A DNA stretch of 64,000 nt. Origin: Paralvinella palmiformis. Lineage: Eukaryota; Annelida; Polychaeta; Terebellida; Alvinellidae. Both the position numbers and the translations under genes were made by a program. The notes beneath the pieces are model-generated. The model worked only from the letters and a program-made list of their open reading frames with translations. It searched no databases and was not told the origin of the DNA. Below are positions 11,541-22,323 of this stretch, piece after piece (position 1 is the first letter of the stretch; the number at the start of each line of letters is the position of its first letter). The stretch is taken from NCBI GenBank assembly GCA_025642065.1, contig JAODUP010000047.1:483001-547000 (forward strand). The letters run 5' to 3'.

Positions 11541-14500
11541 ATAAAACTCTCAGTAATGTTAACTGCATCAGTGTCTTTTGGTAGAGCTTGCCCAATATTT
11601 TGATACACAAATACTGAATTTTCTACGACCTCTACTGCTTTGTATTAATACGCTGTTCCATTAGTATCTGTTTAAATGCTGATCTGAGTGTTTCCGTTAG
11701 TCCATGACACTTAAATAGTTCCTCCCTATATATTGGTGAGAGTCCATTTATACACGTGTTTGTGTACCTTTTCACACTTTGTATAATGCATATAGGTGAG
11801 CAGACTTAGTTACCACTAGGGTCTTGTTTTGTTTGGGAAATTGTATGAATTATTTAGATCCAAGACATGCTTTATCATGAAAATAATACCTTCACTGGGA
11901 AGCAACTGTTTAATGGAGCTATTTGAACTTGCTTAAAAAATTGCTATACTTGTTTATTAAGGTACTGTAATGATTTGGACATTGTATGTTTTTTGCCCAC
12001 CTTCTTTTTTTTTTTGGGGGGGGATTTCTATTTTCTTAAAGAAAAAGTATTCATACAAGCAAAATACCAAGTAATTTTTACGATTATAACATTAACAGAC
12101 CTAAAACCTCAAGTTCTGGCAGGTTTGTTTACAATTCTGTTTGGATGATGGAAATGAACATCGCCACCAACATCTGTTAATCGACATTAATTAGAATTAC
12201 TATTAAAGTGAGTGACCTTAGTAGTGAGATATCTGTCTGGTGTCATTTTATAATAATCATAACAGATATTATGATTTTTAGCCGTGATTTTTAAGGCTCT
12301 ATTCAGACAGCTGTGATGAACAGGTTTGTAATGAATCAGGTGTGAGAGTTTTCCGGTTTTTACTGGAATTCCGCTTTTTCCAGAGCCAACTATTATGTTT
12401 TTTGGAGATGGGGAGTGGGTCAGACCGGTTTGATCATGTTTTATCCTAATTTTAGTAGCCTCCCATTGTCATAGAAATGCATACAACTCAAATGGTTTCT
12501 CCCACACCCCTAGGTACATGTGTCTCATTTGGCTCTGTGACTTCCTTTCCTGATTTTCAGGATTCTTTTCAAAGGCCACTCTCAATGTCTCATGCCTGAC
12601 GAATTGTACTCATGTAATGTTTAATATCTCATTAAAAGTGGTATAACACTCACTTTTTGAGAAGATTGTTTCCATACAATAACACTCCCACTCGGATCAC
12701 TATATTCCCCATTATGTCCACACGTGGACCATTTTACAACTTGAGTCTTCACCGTTGACTATCCGTTTATAAACCAGGAATTCAAATAGTTTGCTGGAAA
12801 GAATGTTACTGTTTAGAGAAGTGATTTGCGATATTTCGGTTTCTGTTAGGCCATCGCGCGGGCGGCAAACATATATATATGTGTGTGTGTGCGTTTGCAC
12901 AATTTTTTGGGCTGAACATAAGCCAAGTTTTCACATTCTATGAAGTTTATAGAGTTGATAGTTTTTATTGTGACCTTTGCGAATTGAGGGCAAAATAGGA
13001 TAGAGGGCCTAATGTGTTGTTTGATATCAGCCACAAGGAGTGTTTACTACCTGAACATCTTTTGTTACATTTTAGACAGCATAGTTCGCATAAAGTTATG
13101 GTATTAGCCCACATAGAGTATAACCTGTGTTTAGCTCTGTGTGTGGGCTGATACATGGACTGTGGGCTGTCCGACCTGTCCACCCAACCTTGACCTTACT
13201 TACAACGAATGCACTCTGTTCATATTAGTGTAATCGTTTTGTGGCAGTAATTATAAGTCTTAATGTTAAAAATCTTCTCAATAATTAAGTTAGATAGATG
13301 ATGTCTTCAAAAACGAACTATTTATAATAAGTGTACATAATCAGCTTGTACTGCGCAAGGTACCGTATAGTTTTCAGAATTTCCCCAAAATTCCGTGAGT
13401 CAAAAATCTGGTTGGCTCCACAGGAAAGGGATTTGTAACATTTACAATTCACGTTAAAATGAAAGATTAAAGTGGCGAGAATGCTGGACACCGAAAAGAA
13501 TGCCTTAGATTCACATGCAATATTTGTTGTGGTAAATAACATTTTCAGATAATTGCTCATGTCAGGTTAGTTGGTAGATGATTTCTCAGCTGGCTGCGGG
13601 CAAAGCGTCTTTCGCAGCAGCCTTCGCCAACATTGTTTATATTATTGTAATTGTTTTGTGCAAGTACCATACATTCTGATTTTTACCTGATAGTGATAGC
13701 CAGTCGAACCCAGTTGTACCAGCCTCACGCATACACATCAAGACCGTTGCCATGTTGCCGTGTATAAGAAATGGTTTAAGGTTTTGCATTTTATACATAC
13801 CGTTAATAAATATCTGATCGAGCAGCCTGAGAAAGCCTTTTCAGCTGTTTTGTTTCTTTTTTTATAGTATGGAAATAAGGGCTGTTTCGAAATACACGTA
13901 TAGCATCGTCTCTTAATTTGCAGTAGACATCAACCGCCATGGCGTTTGACACAGTATTATTTATTTATGCATAGCAGTTATTCATGAAAAATGCCATGTC
14001 CGTTACCAGTTTGGACAGACTTTGAAGTGTTGTTTGCTTTAGACTGGTTGGTGCTGCCACCTGGAGAATTTATTTCATTTGTGTTTTTGTTTGTTTTCAG
14101 GATGACAAGATGGGAAATATTTATAATAGGTGTGTGTGTGTGTGTGCGTGTGTGTGTGCGCGCGCGCGTGTGTGTGTGGTATATATTAATTTAATTGATA
14201 TAACTGAAAAGTATGCAGCTAGATTACAACAGATGCATGCATTCACACATATATGCACGTGCACACACACACACACACAGATGACCGAATAACAATGAAC
14301 AAAAATAAAAGCAATCTCTTAGCAATCTCTTATCAATATCAATAGGTTTGTGTGTACTACAAATAACCCATCAATTCTATTATTAGTACAGGTTAAAAGC
14401 TTTTTACTTGCCAGGTATGGTCTGTGTGTAGTGTGTGTACACTGGCCAACAATTACTTTTTATTTCAGACAGGAAGGTAGTTTATTTCCACCACATCATA

Positions 14501-15618
14501 TACCCTCCTCAACACTCGCACACACACACACACACACTGATAGCCGTGTTTACAGAGTGCAGAGCCTCTACTATTGTCACTTTTATTCAAGTGTGGTTGC
14601 AGTTTTTACTCTGAGTAAAACTCACACCAGGCCATGGTCACATATATTATCTGTGTGTGTAAATTGAACTTGAGACCATACCGATTTAAACTGATTTTAA
14701 CGGCCCTTTATGTTGGCGCGCTTTTACGAATCGCTGAGTTTTGTGCTTTGCTCAATATGTGGCTCGGCAGTGTGATGGAAGGAGATGAGCGAGTTCTTCT
14801 GCGCGATATTGGGGTCATCGTCGTCGAAGCGATTTTCAACCATAAAGGGGATAAAATTATCTGTCCTGTGACCTGAGGATAATGTCAAAGATCTGTTCGC
14901 TTGAGGTGAAGTGGTCGGTTGGTGGCTGAAAGCTCATTGACGACGAGGATGCCATTCTTGGTTATGCATCGTGATCATCATCATTAGTATCGTGATCATC
15001 ATTGTTGTTGTCGTCGTCAACATGAGTGCTGTCATAATGAGGATATTGATAATTTACTATTGTTAGTGATCGCGATGTTCTCTGAGGACAAGTTGGGATT
15101 TGGCTGTGGTTCGGAGTGTTGTGATATGATACAGGGGAGACAGTTTGTTGTTAACAACAATCTTTGGTGCAAGTGTGTGTTGTGTGTGCGTGCATGTGTG
15201 AAAGAGAGAGAGAGAGAGAGAGAGAGATAGACAGAGAGACAAGGTATTGGATCAGCTATTGATTGATTGACACAGATCCAATGATTATTAAACATGTATT
15301 TTCTAGCCTCTGTTAGGCCAACGTCACACAGACACAGTTGTAGTTACACAACCATCATGTTTTGGCCATGAGCACGTGACTACTCTCTGATGTGACAATT
15401 TGGTTTATCATAGGGGTTTCTACGTAGTGACTTAAAAACTGAACAGTTGGTACACGTTTTAGTAATTATCAGTTCCATTCTGAATTTGGTCATTGGATAA
15501 TTTGGAATTTTCTTTGTCGGTGCCCTTTTAAGCACCGTTAAAGCTCCTGCCAAACCCATTAGTTAAACAGTATGGGATATTGCTCTTAAAAACATATATA
15601 TTTTCCTATATTGTGTGA

Positions 15619-15662
15619 CCATGTGCACAAAAGTGGCCATAAAATACCAATCATCATCATCA
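15619..15662 (+). mobile_element. SINE family A, 44-bp 5'-truncated copy
   Basis: Only the 3' end of the family is present (catgtgcacaaaagtggcc, then an ATCATC tail). It is bounded by a perfect 14-bp target-site duplication, cctatattgtgtga, at 15605-15618 and 15663-15676. Confidence 0.8.
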
Positions 15663-16110
15663 CCTATATTGTGTGATTATTTTATTTAAGAATTTGATGA
15701 GGGGAAAAATATAACGAGAAAAATGGGCAGATAATATTTATAATATATATATATATATATATATAATATAGTCATATACGCAATCATAGACCACTTTATT
15801 TCATTATTTGGTTCCATAAGCTGTGACGTAACAAAGTTTTTGATGTAAACTGGACGGAATGCCTTAAAAATGCCTTTCAATGTAAATATTTTATTGTATA
15901 TACATTGTTTATGTTTTTAATATGTTTTTATTGTAATTTAAATAGTTTTTTAGCTTCTTTTATCATTTATTGTTAATTTATTTATTTCACATCGTCTTGT
16001 TATGATGTAACTGAGTGACATAAAGTGGGACATAAAGACGTTTGTTCAACTGAAATTTACTACAGAAAAGTGTCAGGCCAAAATGGTCTAAAGTGGTATT
16101 GCTGTATGTA

Positions 16111-16119
<9 letters not shown>

Positions 16120-16152
<33 letters not shown>

Positions 16153-16175
16153 TACATACACACACTTACATACAT
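16120..16175. repeat. (TA)n with imperfect (CA)n microsatellite
   Basis: About 13 TA units then interrupted CACA/CATA units. Confidence 0.9.
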
Positions 16176-16744
16176 ATACATGCTATCTATATGTTGTAAC
16201 CAGCCAGTACTAAAACCAACGTTTTCATGAGGCCAAGTGATGTTGTTGTATTGATATCATACAATATTTATAAGTTAATGTCAATCCCATTCATATTTCT
16301 GCAGTGAACCATTTGTACAGTCACACTGAGTGGGATAAATTGACTTTTCTAGCTTTGGTGTGCAGTGTGCAAACTGCTTCCAAAAATTCTGGATAAGAGA
16401 TTCTGTATCTGTGCTTCTATAAGAGTTTCTAAAATTATTAGTATTTTTGATCGAACGACAGTGTGGCCATCCCCATGTTACTTAGACCAAATCTATGATG
16501 TGGAAAATTCATTAAAGCATGGTAGTTTTTCTGAAATTCATACATATGTGTCTGGGTTGAATTACACCATCTTTTATTTTTTTTTACTATTTACACCAGG
16601 TACTGAGGAGATTATTTCTCTAGAATTAATTGGGTTAGTAATATCCACCTGAGGTTAGACTTAGAAAGGATTTATATGGCTAAGATTATTGTATGCCGAT
16701 AGAGAATTTGTTATAATGGCATATATTGTGTTGTTAATACATTA

Positions 16745-16754
16745 GTACTAAGAG

Positions 16755-16811
<57 letters not shown>

Positions 16812-16821
16812 AAAACACTCA

Positions 16822-16858
<37 letters not shown>

Positions 16859-16896
16859 CTAAAGTATTACACACACCCCACACACAAAAACACTCA

Positions 16897-16939
<43 letters not shown>

Positions 16940-16940
16940 T
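16745..16940. repeat. Duplicated compound microsatellite (CA)n - cactcattc - (TA)n
   Basis: Two consecutive units share gtattacacaca at the start, acactcattcatata in the middle and a long TA run at the end (16823-16857 and 16899-16937). The CA run is about 26 units in the first copy and short and interrupted in the second. Confidence 0.85.
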
Positions 16941-17438
16941 ACACACACACCTATGTGTCTGTGATCGGCCTATATCAGTGTACTTTAATCTTATATTGTA
17001 CAAGTAATGTGATAATGATGGTTTATTTACATGATATATCTCTGATTAGCCAAGTGATTGAGGAATGTAACTAGACTGTGTTACGGTTATGGCCGGACAT
17101 GGCTTTTCTTTATAGCATCTTATATGACACTGTGATTGACTGGGATGTTTCTTATTATAGGAACTATGGAGACGTTTAGCTATGACCGTGTGAGACATCC
17201 AGTGTAATGTAATACATGCTGAAGGCTGTTTGATGTTGGTACTGTTTGGAAATGTCAATAGGCATACACCAACGAGTGTTCGGAGTCATCGTGTTCAGTG
17301 CCATATTTGGCCAAGCTTTATGTCCGAGCAAAAGGCTACACAGTAACTGTTTGTCCCAGGAAGTATTGTGATGTCACTGTCTTGGTGTGGTTTCTAGGAA
17401 GCAGTCACAGACATTGCCTTGTTTTTTGCCAATCACTG

Positions 17439-17441
<3 letters not shown>

Positions 17442-17482
<41 letters not shown>
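17442..17482. repeat. (TA)n microsatellite
   Basis: About 20 uninterrupted TA units, 0.4 kb upstream of the giant open frame. Confidence 0.95.
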
Positions 17483-17486
<4 letters not shown>

Positions 17487-17898
17487 TCAGTCTGCATCTG
17501 TATGTTGAAGTCTCCTCACATACAGAACACATGTTATGTGGCTCTGACATACCTTCCTTTGCTGACTGTAGCCATCTAACATGGGTCTGACCTATATCAT
17601 GTCTCCGTATCACTCACTGTCTAAGGTCTGTCAGTGCAGACAGCTGCTCCAATGGTTCACATATTATCATTTTATAGCCTGGTATGTCTTCACTGGTGTA
17701 ATTATGTGGTAGCCCTGAGCCAAGCTGTGCTTTGTGCCATACTGGTTATGATAAAATCACACACGATGCACTCTGTGTTAGTGTGTATCTGTGTGTGTGT
17801 GTGTTTTACGATGACGAACAGACTGTTGTTTAAAACTGGAATTTTTTGTAGGTATTGGCTATTTTGAGTGGGAGTTTACATCAGTGTAAAGGTCAGAG

Positions 17899-20800
17899 AT
17901 GGAACACAGCTTTTTGCTGAGTAATATCAAACAGAGCACAGCGAGTCGAAAGCCTTTGTGGAGTCAAACACTTGAGACTGATCACTGTCTAGGCTGTCAT
18001 GGCCAGAAATCTGGCAGGAGACAAAACACGGTAGATGAGATAGGCTGTGGCCAACTCCTGCCAAATGGTTTACGACCATATTGTTCGCATGTTCCAAGGT
18101 TAGTAAGAATAAAAAGATCACGATCTTGTCGATCCATGTCAGAGCTGAATGGCATGAGTAACCGTGGACGACCATTAAACTTTGTGCAGCTCCAGAGAGA
18201 GAAGTTTGAAACAGTTGAGGTTCCAGACACTTGTTCTGGATACAGGAATGGTGTTGTATTTGATAGGACTGGTGTTTTACACGATTCAGAATTTAGTTGT
18301 CTTGCTGTGAAAAATAAGGATTCTTTAAGTGCGGATCAGATGGTTAATGTATCCAAGACAGATTATTGCAAGTCTAATACAGGAATTATACGTGATAAAC
18401 CATCTGAGTACATTGATCATGGATTGAATGGAAATGACAATCAGTTGGATAATCAATTGAGGAATAATGATTTTCCAAAGATCATTAGAAGGTCTAAGTC
18501 AGCAGGGCAGATGTTGTTGGACGACTCTAGATGTGTTAACACCACAAGTTCACCATCAATCTCCACCAGACGGGTGACCTTTAGTGATAACGTAACCAAT
18601 ATTGAGGCATTACTGAGGTGCTCCAGGAGATCTGAGGCAAAGCAGCGCAGATTGCAACGGAAACTGGCTAACAGGGACACGGATAGGACAAATAACAGCA
18701 ATGGTGGATCCATGTATGGTGATTGGGATAGCTTTAGAGACACTAGTCCAGTTAAAACAGCAAATTCTTTGTTTTCGTCTGGATCAGTATCAAAGACCAT
18801 GAACTCACCAGGTGTATTGCGTCAACAAAAATGCACCCAGTCTAGCTGCGATGCCATTGGATCAGTCGTTAGAGATGCAGATACTTGGATTAATCCGAAA
18901 GGACAATCCTGTGACACACATTGGACTGCTGACAGTGATCCAGGCACAATTAGATACAGCATTACTCGTTCAGTCAGAAGTGTGGACTCTAAACAAACAG
19001 CAGATGATCATGGATGTACACGCTCCAACATGAGTAAAGTGTTTGATCAGCACTTAGCAGATAACAGCAAAATACACCCAGATATTGTTGAAAAACGCCA
19101 CCAGTCTTCCAATTTTGTGGAATGTGAAAATTTGGCAAGAAACGAGGAAGCCAGTCTTGCTTACCATAACTTGGCCGACAGCCAAAAAACTTGTGTTTCA
19201 TGCTCGACTACCGTTTCAACTCTGTCATCCTCAGCCACAACATTAGACTTAGAGCAGTCACCTGTTATTTTGACCCACAATTCAACATCCCAGCCAATCA
19301 GTGTAACAACAGGTTCACTTGTAGTATCACGATGTCTTCAGGGGACTACAAAAACCACTCATGGTGATCTCGGCTTGAATGATGTCATCGACAGCGGGTG
19401 TTCTGGATTAAAGGGTGGCTCACAGAAACCAGCGTTTGGCATCGGCTCATCGCTTCTGGATATCGTGGAGTTGTGTGAGAGTCCTGGTACGAGAAGACGT
19501 AGACCTACGAAAGTTAATAACGATGGATCAGCTACAATGATTAGTAGTAACAAAAGAATGGATCCGGATAAACTAGTTATAGACAAGAAAATTACGAGAA
19601 GAGATAAGCATGAACCAGCCATAAAACTTAGGACTAACAGACGTGCCAGACACAAAGAGACCATGCAAGATAGGATTAACAGAGATGATATGCAGGAATC
19701 AGTCATACAAGATAAAAGTAATGTAGCAGGTTGCCGTGCATCAGCTACACAAGATGGGAGCAGCAGCGGTGAACACAGTCTTGTTACTGATATCAATAGC
19801 TCAGTGATGATAGGCACTGATTATATCAACAGCAATGATGGCAGCCAAATGAAAGCTGAAGCTTTAACGAGCAATCGTTGTAATCAGTCGATGCAGGAGT
19901 TTACATCTCCATGTAAACAAAATTGGTTGAGCAGCGGCGCAGGTGATATTTCGGACGATGCCGTAGTTCGATACGAGTTGAGCAGATCTGTGGTGGCTCC
20001 CGTTTCTCCTTCCACGACGAGTAATACTGATGATTGGCCAGTGGGAATTATTCCTCGTCGACCCCAGAACAAAGAATTGACTGATTCGGCTAAATCATAT
20101 GATGTTGATGATGATGAGTATGATAACCAGGATTCTGAACATCCATATATCAGTGATGTGAATGAAGATGTTTGTGATCAGAAAGGTAGTCATTTGCTGC
20201 TGGAAAGGTTTTTAGAATCATCTTCTGTGTCCTTAATAAGTCATCACTGCCCTGTCAGTTGTCATTCTCCAAGTTATGGCATTTCTTCTACGATATCTTC
20301 TCGTGAACTACACAGTCCAGAGAACGCTGTGTCCAATGACCTCCTCATCCCACTAAATTCTGGATTTCCAGTCGTTCGTGATCCTGTGAAGGGGAACATT
20401 TCAGAACGGGAAGATTCATTTAATCATGGCTGTACTAATGGTCAGTCTCAAATTAAATTTAGGTCACCTGGTCACATTACATCAAAAAGATCCAGAATCA
20501 AAAACAGACGTCACATGAGCACAACAGAAAGCACTGGATCACCAGATCACTATCATTCATTTACATCTCAGGATTACAAAATGGAGGCATCCATAAAGCT
20601 TAAGCCTAGCATGTCTTCATATTCTGACTGCGATTGTGGATTAATAAACAGAAAAGAGTCTTCAGGTGTCACCATCGATCCAGAACACATAGATTCACGT
20701 TCACTAAATGACAGTCTGCTGACGCCAGCACCAAAGAATCTGGATTCGTCATATACAATGAAATCACTATTGGGTTTCCTGAACAGGTCAAAAGATTACG

Positions 20801-21540
20801 GTGATAGAGTATGGGATACTCATCGAAGGCTCAAGGATGTGTCTACAAACAGTAAACAGGAAGAAAAAGAAGAAGATGAGTGTTTGTTGTCAAGCCAGAT
20901 TATGGTATCAGGATCACACTTTAGAAGAAACAGTATTTGTGATACCGAGGATAAGGCTTCAACCTGCACCAATCAGGATTTGAACACTGTATTGGAATCC
21001 AAACAGAAGACTGGATCTTCGAATTCCATCTCTGAACAGAGGTCACATCTCACTGGTTATGAGCCAAGCAAAACTACTAAAGTGGAGGTCAGTAGTGGGC
21101 TTAATGAAAACAAAGATGCCCACTCTAAACTTTTTCGTCTGAAGGAAGGTGTGCCCATGGAAAGGAAACATGTTTCCCGGTGCCGACAGAAGATCCAGAG
21201 AAGAAATGCATTCAGGAGGTCGAAGTCCCTGTCAGATGCACAAGATCCAGAAAACTTGGGCACGACCAGGAGGTGTTTGACAACCAGTAAAAGTACCGGT
21301 GACATAACAAAGTTGGTTGGTGAAGCTTCTCTCGGTGTGTCAGCTTCGCGATCAACAGAGGCTCTACAGAGGGCTGCCGAACATGCACAGAAAACTTTCA
21401 TGTGTCGTCCCACAACGTACAAGCAGTTGGTTGATGAGTCATTTGAAGCCTCATCCAAAAAGATGTTTTATGCCAGTTGTCCAGACGTTAAGAAGCTCAC
21501 TGGTTGGATAGCTCACATCTTTAAGACAAGGTCTCGGTAA
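17899..21540 (+). CDS. Giant 1213-codon exon: candidate alternative first coding exon of the ARHGAP21/23-like gene
   Basis: This is the longest open frame in the window by a wide margin. It opens at an ATG with good initiation context (A/G at -3, G at +4), preceded in frame by TAA at 17887, and runs to TAA at 21538. The product is Ser/Thr-, Asn- and Arg-rich, hydrophilic, and without signal peptide or membrane segments. Visible motifs: basic Ser clusters KRSRSCRS (residues about 72-79), RRSKSAGQ (about 195-203) and RRSKSLSD (about 1106-1113); RRVTF (RVTF at 225-228), a PP1-docking form; five 14-residue degenerate repeats (553-622); and a more ordered-looking C-terminus. The last codons read TCT CG|GTAAGA. 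Splicing there leaves two bases that join the 22269 exon in frame, as the normal PDZ exon does. No upstream acceptor gives an open cassette exon, so an alternative promoter is favoured. A nested single-exon gene using the AATAAA at 21793 is the alternative. No domain family was recognised. Confidence 0.8.
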   Translation: MEHSFLLSNIKQSTASRKPLWSQTLETDHCLGCHGQKSGRRQNTVDEIGCGQLLPNGLRPYCSHVPRLVRIKRSRSCRSMSELNGMSNRGRPLNFVQLQREKFETVEVPDTCSGYRNGVVFDRTGVLHDSEFSCLAVKNKDSLSADQMVNVSKTDYCKSNTGIIRDKPSEYIDHGLNGNDNQLDNQLRNNDFPKIIRRSKSAGQMLLDDSRCVNTTSSPSISTRRVTFSDNVTNIEALLRCSRRSEAKQRRLQRKLANRDTDRTNNSNGGSMYGDWDSFRDTSPVKTANSLFSSGSVSKTMNSPGVLRQQKCTQSSCDAIGSVVRDADTWINPKGQSCDTHWTADSDPGTIRYSITRSVRSVDSKQTADDHGCTRSNMSKVFDQHLADNSKIHPDIVEKRHQSSNFVECENLARNEEASLAYHNLADSQKTCVSCSTTVSTLSSSATTLDLEQSPVILTHNSTSQPISVTTGSLVVSRCLQGTTKTTHGDLGLNDVIDSGCSGLKGGSQKPAFGIGSSLLDIVELCESPGTRRRRPTKVNNDGSATMISSNKRMDPDKLVIDKKITRRDKHEPAIKLRTNRRARHKETMQDRINRDDMQESVIQDKSNVAGCRASATQDGSSSGEHSLVTDINSSVMIGTDYINSNDGSQMKAEALTSNRCNQSMQEFTSPCKQNWLSSGAGDISDDAVVRYELSRSVVAPVSPSTTSNTDDWPVGIIPRRPQNKELTDSAKSYDVDDDEYDNQDSEHPYISDVNEDVCDQKGSHLLLERFLESSSVSLISHHCPVSCHSPSYGISSTISSRELHSPENAVSNDLLIPLNSGFPVVRDPVKGNISEREDSFNHGCTNGQSQIKFRSPGHITSKRSRIKNRRHMSTTESTGSPDHYHSFTSQDYKMEASIKLKPSMSSYSDCDCGLINRKESSGVTIDPEHIDSRSLNDSLLTPAPKNLDSSYTMKSLLGFLNRSKDYGDRVWDTHRRLKDVSTNSKQEEKEEDECLLSSQIMVSGSHFRRNSICDTEDKASTCTNQDLNTVLESKQKTGSSNSISEQRSHLTGYEPSKTTKVEVSSGLNENKDAHSKLFRLKEGVPMERKHVSRCRQKIQRRNAFRRSKSLSDAQDPENLGTTRRCLTTSKSTGDITKLVGEASLGVSASRSTEALQRAAEHAQKTFMCRPTTYKQLVDESFEASSKKMFYASCPDVKKLTGWIAHIFKTRSR
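19555..19764 (+). repeat. Coding tandem repeat, five degenerate 42-bp units
   Basis: Residues 553-622 of the giant frame divide into five 14-residue units starting RMDPDKL, RRDKHEP, RRARHKE, RDDMQES and VAGCRAS. The middle of each unit carries a small residue then I/M/T and usually Q/K-D/L-R/K. Units are diverged, indicating an old expansion kept in frame. Confidence 0.55.
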
Positions 21541-21792
21541 GACTAGATATGGGTCAGGATGGTGCTGTCCGCAACAATTAATGTGTGTGTGTGCACACTT
21601 TTGAAAACCACTCAAAATCGATTCTTCCAAGTTCATTGTTTTTTACACTAGTTCAAAACCAATTTACGTTGGTGACTTTCCATGATTTATTGGTCTACAT
21701 TTTCTGGTTATCCGCTGTATCTTATACCTATCACTGGTCTTGAGTTGTATGGTTTTATTGTAATTTATTCTCGTATTATTTATATTTTGCTC

Positions 21793-21798
21793 AATAAA
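21793..21798 (+). terminator. Candidate polyadenylation signal (AATAAA) after the giant frame
   Basis: AATAAA lies about 250 bp after the TAA at 21538, with a GT-rich stretch (gctgttagtgtgc) about 20 bp further on. This fits intronic polyadenylation of a transcript that does not use the GTAAGA donor. Confidence 0.4.
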
Positions 21799-21949
21799 CA
21801 ACCAGCTTACCGCTGTTAGTGTGCTATTAGTACAGATTTACAGCGTGCAGGTTACCTGATAAAAAAATTTACTCTTGTTATGCAGTTTGGTGATGAGTTG
21901 TGTTGGATGATGTTGGACAGTAATGATGGTTACTCATCGTGAAGTGGTC

Positions 21950-22075
21950 CTCTGCTGGTAGTTGTTGGAGCACTGTGCAGCAAACCTCCAGGCTGTTGAT
22001 TCGCAGCCGAATCATACCTGTGTTTGTGAGTGCGTCTCTGCAGGGGGTCAGCACAGCTCAACTCATCGCGACAAT
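21950..22075 (+). mobile_element. SINE family B, partial copy
   Basis: The segment aaacctccaggctgttgatt, a degenerate B box, and catacctgtgtttgtgagtg match the family B copies at 35641 and 39241. It ends about 190 bp before the last PDZ exon. Confidence 0.55.
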
Positions 22076-22268
22076 ACCGCATGGTCATTGTCACTTGTCG
22101 CAACAACCCGATGTGATCGACAAATTTAACGTTTTGGACATTGTTTCAGACAGAAGCAGATGCCACCCGGCTTCGAAGATTAGAGACGCCAAGAGTAAAG
22201 GGATAGACTAAAGATTTGCTTCACATAGAATTAGTTTTAAAGTTGATGAATTATTCTTCTTTTTTCAG

Positions 22269-22323
22269 CGACACTTCCTTGAAGCTTCTGGTTGTGCCAA
22301 AGGATGAGGATATCCTCCAGATG
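22269..22323 (+). CDS. ARHGAP21: ARHGAP21/23-like exon: last PDZ strand
   Basis: The 55-nt exon encodes DTSLKLLVVPKDEDILQM, closing the PDZ domain; the vertebrate equivalent is DTTLELSVMPKDEDILQV. It takes one base to complete a Ser (from the 11275 donor) or Arg (from the 21536 donor) and ends in phase 0 at ATG|GTATGT. This exon is therefore a possible common acceptor for two different N-termini: the PDZ-containing form and the form starting at 17899. In the second case the isolated strand would not form a PDZ fold. Confidence 0.95.

Larger units (their letters stand above)
11276..22268 (+). other. Intron splitting the PDZ domain (11 kb) and housing a giant ORF
   Basis: Apart from the large open frame at 17899-21540, this intron holds an old ATT-tailed repeat (11320-11540), a very short SINE copy (15619-15662), a family B SINE (about 21950-22075), and long CA/TA microsatellites at 16120-16150, 16750-16940 and 17442-17482. 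Between about 11.5 and 13.9 kb I see only AT-rich unique sequence. The acceptor at 22268 has a strong tract (ttcttcttttttcag). Confidence 0.8.

Noticed and set aside
14101..14129. Exon-like segment after a strong acceptor (tttgtttgttttcag) starting GATGACAAGATGGG
   Set aside because: It is 29 nt, so it would shift the frame between the PDZ exons, and the following GTGTGT is part of a TG repeat rather than a convincing donor.
19359..19817. 152-codon leucine-rich open frame on the minus strand
   Set aside because: It is the antisense shadow of the giant + strand frame, over the Arg/Lys/Asp-rich repeat region; its hydrophobic composition follows from complementing those codons.
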